Source: Anaerolineae bacterium (GTDB lineage Bacteria > Chloroflexota > Anaerolineae > Aggregatilineales > UBA3940). Taken from it: a stretch of 64,000 bases of DNA. A program made the translations under genes and the position numbers. Positions within the stretch are counted from its first letter, which is position 1, and each line of letters opens with the position of its first letter. This document shows, piece after piece, positions 41,949-48,837 of the stretch. Where the stretch lies: positions 62,001 through 126,000 of the forward strand of contig JAFGOY010000067.1 in the NCBI GenBank assembly GCA_016926255.1, in the 5' to 3' direction. Under the pieces are notes generated by a model, which saw only the letters and a program-made list of their open reading frames with translations, did no database searches and was not told the origin of the DNA.

Positions 41949-42766
41949 ATATATTTTTTTGCCCCCCAAACAGAACAAGTATTCTAAACCCGGACAGCGG
42001 CATCCTGAAAAAGAGGTCGGATACAACCGTCACCTGCCCGGATGTCAGCGTCCTGATGCCGGTCTACAACATGCGTGAGCGCTGTCCTTTTGGCCTGCTG
42101 GAGCGGGCGGTCGAGTCGACCCTGCTGCGCCAGCCGGGAGTCAGCGTCGAGATCTGCCTGGTCGACGATGGCAGCGCCGACCGGACACCGGAGATTGTCG
42201 AGGAACTGCAAAGCATCTATCCCTTCCTGTCGAGCTTCCGGCACGAGCAGAACAGGGGGATCGCCGCCGCACTCAACACGGCAGCGAGCATGGCCGCCGG
42301 GCGCTATTTCATCGTCCAGAGCGTGCGAAGTTGGTACGAGCCGGGCGTCTTCGGCGAGTTCGTCGACGCGCTCGACCAGTGCCCGGATGTAGGGTTCGTC
42401 TACGGCTCGACACAGTATCACGGCGCACGCCGGACCCGCTATCTCCCCCCACCCTTCAGGCGGATAGATTTCTTCCGCCATTTTGCCTCGCTGTTTGGCT
42501 ATATGTACCGGCGCGAGGCGTGGCAGGCAGGCTGCCGCTACCAGCCCTACATCGAGCGGGAAGGCCGGAACATCGACATCAGCGACTACGATTTCGTCAT
42601 GCAGTTGATCGTCGACCTGGGGTGGGAGGGACTGGCCCTGCGTGACACGCTCGCCCTGCATTATTTCTACCAGGGCGAGGGGCAGATGACCGCGCTGGTG
42701 CATCGATACCAGTCACAGATCGATGCCATTTTCAGGCAGCGCTGGAGCAAAGGGGTGGCCGGATGA
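41942..42766 (+). CDS. GT2-type (GT-A) glycosyltransferase lacking an evident DXD motif
   Basis: 274 residues from ATG 41942. The GT-A start VSVLMPVYNMRERCP and CLVDDGSADRTPEIVEEL (donor-binding DDGS) are clear, followed by NRGIAAALNTAASMAAGRYF. Where family 2 enzymes have Asp-x-Asp this protein has IVQSVRSWYEPG. It may be inactive, use another ligand, or bind metal elsewhere. The first ~35 residues (FFCPPNRTSILNPDSGILKK) are unlike the family and follow directly after the 40-bp repeat, as if newly joined. Overlaps the next gene by ATGA. Confidence 0.8.
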   Translation: MADIFFCPPNRTSILNPDSGILKKRSDTTVTCPDVSVLMPVYNMRERCPFGLLERAVESTLLRQPGVSVEICLVDDGSADRTPEIVEELQSIYPFLSSFRHEQNRGIAAALNTAASMAAGRYFIVQSVRSWYEPGVFGEFVDALDQCPDVGFVYGSTQYHGARRTRYLPPPFRRIDFFRHFASLFGYMYRREAWQAGCRYQPYIEREGRNIDISDYDFVMQLIVDLGWEGLALRDTLALHYFYQGEGQMTALVHRYQSQIDAIFRQRWSKGVAG

Positions 42767-43551
42767 AAGTAGGCTGGCTGTATGATCATCCGGGGCAGTA
42801 TGCCGGAGGCGCGGAACTGGAAGTCATGGAACTGCTCGACGCCGTGCCGGAGGGAGTCGAAATCGTGCAGTGCCCGCCGGAGAAAGTCTCGGCGGACGTG
42901 GACGTTTACGTCATCCACAACTGTGTGAGCTATGGCCGGTCGCTGCTGCCGCTGCTGGCCGACAAACCGGTCGTCAAACGGGTGCATGACGTGTGGCCGC
43001 ACGGCGATGGCGATCTGCGGCGCTGGCTGCTGACCCACGCCCGGCTGGTGCTGCTCAGCAGCCCGATCCAGCACGAAGAGATGCCCTGGCGGATCGACGC
43101 GCCGGTCGAGTATGTGCCCAGCCCGGTGGACATCGGGCGCTTCCGGCGGGCCGGAATGACTGGTTCGAAGCGGGCAGGGACGGTCTGGCTGGGGCGGCTG
43201 ACCAGTGGCAAGGGATTGGAACAGGCGCACCGCTGGGCAGTCGAACAGGGCTGCCGGGTCGATGTGTACGGGTTCGGGCCGCTGCGGGATGCTATACGTC
43301 CACCGCTGATCTATTGCGGGCCGGTGACCTATCTGGCAGTGCCCAAACTGCTGGCCCGCTATGAGCGTTTCCTGTTTCTGCCCGACGCGGTCGAACCCTT
43401 TGGCCGGACGGTGGTCGAGGCGTGGGCGGCAGGCTGCGAGATGATCGTCAACCACAATGTCGGGGCGCTGTGGTGGATCGAACGGGACCCGGCAGCGCTG
43501 GATGACGCGGCGGATCGCTTCTGGCGGCTGGTGCTGGAGGCGGCGCGATGA
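42763..43551 (+). CDS. Short GT4-like glycosyltransferase
   Basis: 262 residues. MKVGWLYDHPGQYAGGAELE is a GT-B N-terminus, VYVIHNCVSYG and VPSPVDIGRFRRAG lead to GTVWLGRLTSGKGLEQA, and EPFGRTVVEAWAAGCEMIV is the donor-binding region. It is shorter than usual GT4 enzymes (350-400) through a reduced N-terminal domain. It is coupled by four-base overlaps to the genes on both sides, so the three transferases and the sigma-like factor are made together. Confidence 0.82.
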   Translation: MKVGWLYDHPGQYAGGAELEVMELLDAVPEGVEIVQCPPEKVSADVDVYVIHNCVSYGRSLLPLLADKPVVKRVHDVWPHGDGDLRRWLLTHARLVLLSSPIQHEEMPWRIDAPVEYVPSPVDIGRFRRAGMTGSKRAGTVWLGRLTSGKGLEQAHRWAVEQGCRVDVYGFGPLRDAIRPPLIYCGPVTYLAVPKLLARYERFLFLPDAVEPFGRTVVEAWAAGCEMIVNHNVGALWWIERDPAALDDAADRFWRLVLEAAR

Positions 43552-44498
43552 CCGTCCTGCTCAGGGAGACCTACTATAGCTCCGGCCATCCCTTCTGGGC
43601 AATACCTGGAGATCGGCGCTCGGCACGTCGTCCGCTGACACGGAGACGCGAGGAACCCCGGCCTGCCATTCGATGCCATCGGCTGGCCGAAATCGCTCGC
43701 GAACAGGGGTTGGCCGAAAACGACGTCGAAGGAGCATTCGTCCACGCGCTGCCCTGGCTGCGACCGGCGATGATCCGCCATCTGTGGTACGTGCTGCACC
43801 TCCGAAACTGGCGGATGATCGACGACGTGGTCGCGGAAGCGGTCGAGACAATCCTGCGCGAGATCAGGCAGGGGCGGGAAATCTACAGCATCCTGCGCTA
43901 TGCCCGAACGGTCGCTCACAATGTAGGATGCGACTACCTGAACCGAGAATCGCGCCAGCAGCGCATCGAAGAAGAGATCGTTCTCAGAACGTCTCGATCT
44001 CTTGGTTACTCAATCTCTGCCGAGGATGCCTATCTGGCACAACAGAAGGAACGCCAGTTTGACCAGCGGCTGGAGATTCTTGCAAGGGTGGTCGATGACC
44101 TGCCTGATGACAACCTGCACCGGTCGATCATCCAACTGCGTTTGCAGGGTCTGAGTCTGCCGGAAGTCGCCCGGCAGTTGGAACTGACCGAAGGAGAGTT
44201 GTATGGGCGGTACAACGTGGCGCGGGAGATGCTGCGCGCCCGGATTGAGGCCATAGAGAGGGCACCGCTGCGTGACGAGTACATTGACTGGGTTTTTGAG
44301 AACATCGATGAACTGACCGACAGCGCGATCAACCGGGCGGTGCTTGACCTGCGCATGCAGGGTTACAACCTGGCTGAAGTGGGTGAGCGGCTCGACATCT
44401 CACATACTGCCGCTGCCCGGCGCTTCTACCGCATCCGGCAGGCAATAGAAAGTGAGAGGGTAGAAGTCCCGGCACGGTTTCCGTTCAGCCTGGGATAG
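43548..44498 (+). CDS. Sigma-70-like factor with two C-terminal helix-turn-helix segments
   Basis: 316 residues. Residues ~60-142 resemble sigma region 2 (FVHALPWLRPAMIRHLWYVL, then VVAEAVETILREIRQG, ILRYARTVAHNVGCDYLNRE). Residues ~170-235 look like region 4 (LQGLSLPEVARQLELTEGEL). A second region-4-like segment follows at ~247-303 (DSAINRAVLDLRMQG, YNLAEVGERLDISHTAAARR). ECF factors have only one. It may direct polymerase to the tail genes that follow, or regulate in another way. The ATG overlaps the transferase stop (ATGA). The Arg-rich first 45 residues have no counterpart. Confidence 0.72.
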   Translation: MTVLLRETYYSSGHPFWAIPGDRRSARRPLTRRREEPRPAIRCHRLAEIAREQGLAENDVEGAFVHALPWLRPAMIRHLWYVLHLRNWRMIDDVVAEAVETILREIRQGREIYSILRYARTVAHNVGCDYLNRESRQQRIEEEIVLRTSRSLGYSISAEDAYLAQQKERQFDQRLEILARVVDDLPDDNLHRSIIQLRLQGLSLPEVARQLELTEGELYGRYNVAREMLRARIEAIERAPLRDEYIDWVFENIDELTDSAINRAVLDLRMQGYNLAEVGERLDISHTAAARRFYRIRQAIESERVEVPARFPFSLG

Positions 44499-44625
44499 TA
44501 ATGATGTGACGGTTTATTTGTTCTTCCATTTTCGCAGTGGCAGGGGAGGGAACTTTTATTGTTATCAGCCTGCTCTAAAGAAGCAGGGGGTGCGAAGGAA
44601 GAACGCAAGCAGAAAAGGAGCATTG

Positions 44626-45054
44626 ATGACCGCATATGGAATGGTAGGCAAGGTTCGCAGCGCAATCAAGGATGCGCTGAACGTGACAGCCGTTACCGAC
44701 CTGCTCTACAACCAGAGCGCCGACAGCATCGCCTGGCTGGATGCCAGCGCGGTGGGCGGCAAACCTTACATCCTGATCGAACTGGTCGGCGGAGGGGACG
44801 AAAACGCCTCCCCGACCCGGCAGCGCGAGGTGGTCTACACGGTCAAGGCCGTGGCCGATACCGCCGACGCCGCCGAACAGATCGACGCGCAGATCGACGC
44901 GCAGCTTCATGAAGGTACGCTGACCATCAGTGGATGGCAGACGGTCTCGATGGTGCGCGAGAATGATCTGGCTGACACCCAGGACGACGGTGGCGGGGGC
45001 ACCGAGTTCGTCATCGGGGGTCAGTACCGGATACGAATCGGTATGACGAGTTAA
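44626..45054 (+). CDS. Tail completion/terminator-like protein
   Basis: 142 residues from ATG 44626 with AAAAGGAG upstream; the longer open frame is not needed. MVGKVRSAIKDALNVTAVTD, KPYILIELVGGGDENASPTR and the strand pattern after it, including AQIDAQLHEGTLTISGWQTV, follow the DUF3168/gpU-like tail completion fold, which caps the head end of a siphophage tail. The gene directly precedes the tail tube gene, as in phages. Confidence 0.7.
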   Translation: MTAYGMVGKVRSAIKDALNVTAVTDLLYNQSADSIAWLDASAVGGKPYILIELVGGGDENASPTRQREVVYTVKAVADTADAAEQIDAQIDAQLHEGTLTISGWQTVSMVRENDLADTQDDGGGGTEFVIGGQYRIRIGMTS

Positions 45055-45087
45055 TGGTATCACTATAAAACAAGGAGATGTGAACGT

Positions 45088-45492
45088 ATGGCAGGAATCA
45101 CAGGAAAGAACCTGTATGTCGCTTTCATGGGCGAGGCGCTGGAAGCCGACTACCGCGAGTTTTCCATCAGCGAAGAGGTGGGAATGGCCGATGCCAGCTC
45201 TGGCAGCGAAGCCGCGCGCACCTACCTCAAGACGCTCGAAGATGGCACCGCGACCCTGAGTCTGCTCCTTCAGGCTGATGGCACGGCTGTGACCGACCCG
45301 CCCCAGCTTCTGGAGAAGGGCGCGGAAGGGACGCTGGAATGGGGGCCGGAAGGCACCGCCGCCGGTAAGCCCCGCCGCTACGTCAACGCCATCGTGACGA
45401 CCTACGAAGAGCGGATGCCGTATGACGAAGTGGTCGAGATTACGGCCAGCTTCCAGTTCAGCGGCGAAGTGACCCGCACGACTTACGCTTAA
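45088..45492 (+). CDS. Major tail tube protein
   Basis: 134 residues with ACAAGGAGATG upstream. AGITGKNLYVAFMGEALEAD is the usual start of a tail tube subunit, and the rest is all-beta (SGSEAARTYLKTLEDGTATL; VVEITASFQFSGEVTR). Tube proteins stack in hexameric rings to form the tail. The small size fits a siphophage type. Position between completion protein and chaperone is canonical. Confidence 0.78.
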   Translation: MAGITGKNLYVAFMGEALEADYREFSISEEVGMADASSGSEAARTYLKTLEDGTATLSLLLQADGTAVTDPPQLLEKGAEGTLEWGPEGTAAGKPRRYVNAIVTTYEERMPYDEVVEITASFQFSGEVTRTTYA

Positions 45493-45560
45493 AGCCTGAC
45501 AGCGGTGGGGAACACCCCCGACGTTCCCCACCCGTCACATTCTGAAACAAGGAGAAAACA

Positions 45561-45845
45561 ATGATCGAGATCGACATCGAACGAAGTGACCAGGGTGCCC
45601 GCCGCAGGCTGGAACGCTTCGAAGGGGCCGCCGACGCCCTGGGAGACCTGCTGACCGACGAACTGGTGAAGGCCGCCCGGCGGCTGGCCCCGGTGAACCT
45701 CCGCTCCGGCATCAACCGGCGGCGGGTGGGGAAGCGCTGGCGGGTGTTTGCCCGTGACGACTCCGCCGAGACCTACATTGAGCAGGCGGTGGTGGATTTC
45801 GACTGGCGCGGCGCGCTGCGTCGGCTGCTCAACGATGTGAAATGA
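45561..45845 (+). CDS. HK97 gp10-like protein (head-tail or tail component)
   Basis: 94 residues with AAGGAG upstream. IEIDIERSDQGARRRLERFE, EGAADALGDLLTDELVKAAR, RRLAPVNLRSGINRRRVGKR follow the HK97gp10/neck family, which has LAPVDTGRLRxS; here the motif is LAPVNLRSG. In phages the gene comes before the tube gene; here it follows it, a rearranged order. A hairpin repeat lies immediately after the stop. Confidence 0.65.
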   Translation: MIEIDIERSDQGARRRLERFEGAADALGDLLTDELVKAARRLAPVNLRSGINRRRVGKRWRVFARDDSAETYIEQAVVDFDWRGALRRLLNDVK

Positions 45846-45882
45846 CCTATCCGCAAATTCACTGCGTTCATTTCGGATAGGT
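45845..45882 (+). repeat. Short inverted repeat shared with 60558-60587
   Basis: ACCTATCCG...CGGATAGGT arms around CAAATTCACTGCGTTCATTT. It directly follows a stop codon. The copy at 60558-60587, outside the element, shares TCATTTCGGATAGGTA. Confidence 0.7.
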
Positions 45883-45932
45883 AAAACGACCGACTGACGA
45901 GTAGATATCAAACCCAAAAGGAGAAACAGGAA

Positions 45933-46223
45933 ATGACCGACGAAAAGAAGAAAGACCCCCGGCAGATCGTGCTGGAGGATGGACAGGAGTTGACCCTCGA
46001 CATGCGTAACATCACCTGGGTGGAAGCCAACGAGATGCTGCGCGTGCGGGCCGAGAAGGAAGGCGACATCGAGGCGGCGCAGCGGCGTTTTGCCGACCTG
46101 CTGGGGCGCTGCGTAAGCCTGAGCGCCGAAGAGGTGCTGGCGCTGAACCTGGTGGACTTTGCCAGGGTGAGCCGCCGGGTGGCCGAGTTCGTCCGTGACC
46201 CGCTGGGTGCGGACCCAAACTAA
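45933..46223 (+). CDS. Tail assembly chaperone, zero-frame product (gpG-like)
   Basis: 96 residues with AAAAGGAG upstream. The acidic helical protein (DGQELTLDMRNITWVEANEM, FADLLGRCVSLSAEEVLALN, FARVSRRVAEFVRDPLG) fits the first product of the two-frame chaperone system that loads the tape measure protein. It stops at TAA 46221 directly after the slippery site C CCA AAC (46214-46220). Confidence 0.8.
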   Translation: MTDEKKKDPRQIVLEDGQELTLDMRNITWVEANEMLRVRAEKEGDIEAAQRRFADLLGRCVSLSAEEVLALNLVDFARVSRRVAEFVRDPLGADPN

Positions 46224-46453
46224 GCCGGGCGATCTATCTCGCAACCAGATTCAATTCACCAGTTGACTCTTTCACCTGGAATGCGAGTTTGATGTGGGAA
46301 ATCGCCCAAGCAACAGGTTGGACGCTCGATTACATTCGCCACCTGAGTATTGAAGACCTGTGGGCGTTCTTAAGTATACGGGATGGATATGCAAAAGCCC
46401 ACAGATCTATCTCAGTGTCCAAAAAGCGAGGCAGAAGAAGGATCATTCGTTAA
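45933..46453 (+). CDS. Tail assembly chaperone, -1 frameshift product (gpGT-like)
   Basis: If ribosomes slip back one base on CCCAAAC (46214-46220), translation continues from CTA 46220 to TAA 46451, adding 77 residues for a 173-residue product. The extension (IYLATRFNSPV then WNASLMWEIAQATGWTLDYI, RHLSIEDLWAFLSI) has the Trp/helix pattern of the T domain of phage chaperones that binds tail tube protein. The frame is open, lacks its own good start upstream of the slip site, and ends just inside the lipoprotein gene of the other strand. Confidence 0.8.
46214..46220 (+). promoter_or_regulatory. Programmed -1 ribosomal frameshift site
   Basis: C CCA AAC in the zero frame is an exact X XXY YYZ slippery heptamer, followed at once by the zero-frame stop TAA. 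The GCCGGGCGA bases downstream may help stall the ribosome. This arrangement is the signature of phage tail chaperone genes. Confidence 0.82.
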
Positions 46454-46859
46454 GTTTTTCATATTCAGCATCGAAGATTTCGTGGCTTGCTTCCATCTCG
46501 GCAATAGCTACCTGGATTTCCGACTCGGATGCTTCTTGCAACTTTAATTCTGCTACCTGAATGCCCAATTCAAGCGTGGTAAGTAATGCTTCTTGAGCTG
46601 GTTTGGCGCATTCTGGAACCGACTTTGAGCTATGAGAGCTGTAAATACTCTCGATTTCATCCAAATGTTCTTGAATAACAACTGGATCATTAGTATCCAG
46701 AATTGCGCCAAGTCGAGCATCAAGTCCTGATATAGCGCCTAGCATATCGAGCCTTGCATGACGTGTCTGTTCAGGAGGACAAGAAAGGCACCCTGTAGTT
46801 AGGAAAACAATTCCTAAGATTATGATTAAGTGATATGAAGAAAACAAACTCTTTCTCAT
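46443..46859 (-). CDS. Lipoprotein within the tail operon (moron-like)
   Basis: 138 residues from ATG 46859 (second Met of the open frame). The signal (SLFSSYHLIIILGIVFLT) leads to a TGC lipobox. The mature part is helical and acidic (ARLDMLGAISGLDARLGAIL, ELGIQVAELKLQEASESEIQ). It is clearly more AT-rich than the tail genes and lies on the opposite strand between chaperone and tape measure, the favourite place of phage 'morons', some of which are surface exclusion lipoproteins. No specific family is recognised. Confidence 0.7.
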   Translation of the reverse strand: MRKSLFSSYHLIIILGIVFLTTGCLSCPPEQTRHARLDMLGAISGLDARLGAILDTNDPVVIQEHLDEIESIYSSHSSKSVPECAKPAQEALLTTLELGIQVAELKLQEASESEIQVAIAEMEASHEIFDAEYEKLNE

Positions 46860-46935
46860 GAGAATACACACTTTCACAGTTGATCTTAATTAACCCTATG
46901 TAGATTTTACATCAGTAAGGATTAGGAGGAAAAAT

Positions 46936-48831
46936 ATGTGCGATGGGATTGATATAGATGACATTATTCCTGGCCTCTTAGAGTTTTTTAGTAAAGGGCG
47001 CACAGACTTTGTTCTGTATGTGGATGCGTTAGAAAATTTAGCCAAGGACCACGACCCAAGGTCGACAGTAAATGAATTTCAATTCAGTTCTCGCGGAGGA
47101 CTCTCAGGCAGCGAAAGTGCCATATGGGCAAACAGGTTTTATGAAAGTGCCATTGCTTCTTCTGAAGAAGATTTAGTCAGGATAGCGGGTATAGCAAACA
47201 ATCTGCAACCGTTTGGCGAAGACTACTCCGCCACCATCGAGAATATTTACGAGGTTGTGTTATCTGAAGACGCATCTGCCGCTGCGGAGCTTGGTATATA
47301 TGATTTCCCATTCGAAAGCATTAACGAACAGACCCAATCGGATTTAGAAAGGTATCAACTCCGACTTGGGTACCTCGAACAGTTCGGGGTAGACCAGATG
47401 GGTGATCAACATGCAAACGCCATGACTATGCAAAATATTCTTCATACTGCATGGGATGAATTTCGGATGCAAAGTGCAATTTCGTTATCCGAGGATCCTG
47501 TGAAGTCCGCGACTATGTTAAGCAACCCACTAACAGGATCAATATGGTCAGTTAATGCAATGTTTGATTTCCTTGAGCACCGGACTGGAAGACCGAATCC
47601 AATCGAGGCGTTGGAAGAATTGAGACCAACACGTAACAAAATATTGGGTATTGATGATCTGTTAAGTACAGTAAAAAGCGACCTCTTCCAAGGACTTGAA
47701 AACTGGGGGTTTACTCCCGCCAAATTTATTACTTCTTTGGATGAATATGATGCTTTGACAGGTAATGACACCTCAATATTGTACGATCAAGTAGGTAGCT
47801 TTCTACACGATCAAGTAATTGGTCTCTTTGGACAGGATGTCGAACAAGGAACTGATAGCGAGGGCATTCTCGATCTACCGTTCGAGGTCAATTTGGACGC
47901 GATCCTGGAGCAGTTGGGCGGTCTCTCTGACGGAATTCTGGGCGAAGGCGGCTTTAAACTTCCCATTGACATCGACACCAGTCTGTTTGATGAGGAGGGT
48001 GGACCGCTTGCCGGGCTGTTCGGTGGGCTGTTTGGCACCGGCGAGGAGGAGGGTGAAGGCGGGCTGCAAATCCCCATCAGCTTCGACCAGGCATCGGTAG
48101 AAGAGGGCGTTACTATACTCAGCGAGATGTTCAGCGGTTTGTTCAGTACCGGCGAAGGCGAAGGCGAGGAGGGCGGCAGCGGCCTGCAAATCCCGATTGA
48201 TTTCGATCTGGAAGCGGCGATGGAAGCCTTCGCCCCAATCCAGGAGATGATCTATCAACTGACGGGCGCGGGCGAAGACGAGGAGGGACTGCTCAACGTG
48301 ATCCAGTTTGCCGTCGACCCCGAAGGGATGGCCCTGGCCGCCCTCGACAACCTGCTGCTCAACCTCCTGAACATCGTCGGCGGCGAAGGGGAAGATCAGA
48401 CCCCCTGGATTCTCAACCTGGTGGCCGGAGAAGGGCTGGAGGCGGTACAGGGCAAGGTCGAGGGGATACTCTCCAACCTGCAAAGCATCGCCTCGAAACC
48501 ATGGACCGCGACCATTTCGATCATTCAGAGTGTGTTGGGGGGCGGAGATGGCGATAACCGGCAGTACGGCGGGCCGGTCGGCATGACCGGTGCGTACCTG
48601 GTCGGCGAGACCGGGCCGGAACTGGTCACCCTGCCGCAGGGAGCCTACGTCACACCTTCGGTTCGCACCGGGGTGCTGCTGGGCGGAGCGAGCGGCGAGA
48701 GCGCCGGTGGATCGGTGAACCACAACAACCTCTACATCTCGGTCGACGGCGTCAGCGACGCGCGGAGCTTCGTCCGCGAACTGCGCTACGAACTGCGGGC
48801 GCAGGGCCTCGACTTCGCGGAGGTGTCGTAA
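46936..48831 (+). CDS. Short, chimeric tape measure-like protein
   Basis: 631 residues with AGGAGGA upstream. The C-terminal part has the tape measure end signature QYGGPVGMTGAYLVGETGPE then LVTLPQGAYVTPS (around residues 540-580), preceded by hydrophobic helices and two repeat units with GLQIPI and acidic Gly/Glu-rich loops. The first ~310 residues (to about 47870) are AT-rich, lack such repeats and look unrelated to known tape measures. At about 0.15 nm per residue the tail would be near 95 nm. The end (AQGLDFAEVS) forms the second 40-bp repeat. Confidence 0.72.
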   Translation: MCDGIDIDDIIPGLLEFFSKGRTDFVLYVDALENLAKDHDPRSTVNEFQFSSRGGLSGSESAIWANRFYESAIASSEEDLVRIAGIANNLQPFGEDYSATIENIYEVVLSEDASAAAELGIYDFPFESINEQTQSDLERYQLRLGYLEQFGVDQMGDQHANAMTMQNILHTAWDEFRMQSAISLSEDPVKSATMLSNPLTGSIWSVNAMFDFLEHRTGRPNPIEALEELRPTRNKILGIDDLLSTVKSDLFQGLENWGFTPAKFITSLDEYDALTGNDTSILYDQVGSFLHDQVIGLFGQDVEQGTDSEGILDLPFEVNLDAILEQLGGLSDGILGEGGFKLPIDIDTSLFDEEGGPLAGLFGGLFGTGEEEGEGGLQIPISFDQASVEEGVTILSEMFSGLFSTGEGEGEEGGSGLQIPIDFDLEAAMEAFAPIQEMIYQLTGAGEDEEGLLNVIQFAVDPEGMALAALDNLLLNLLNIVGGEGEDQTPWILNLVAGEGLEAVQGKVEGILSNLQSIASKPWTATISIIQSVLGGGDGDNRQYGGPVGMTGAYLVGETGPELVTLPQGAYVTPSVRTGVLLGGASGESAGGSVNHNNLYISVDGVSDARSFVRELRYELRAQGLDFAEVS

Positions 48832-48837
48832 TGGCGG
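48798..48837 (+). repeat. 40-bp direct repeat, copy 2
   Basis: The same 40 bases as 41909-41948 except A48830. It again joins the end of one gene, a GGAGGTG ribosome site and the ATG-GCG of the next. Confidence 0.9.
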
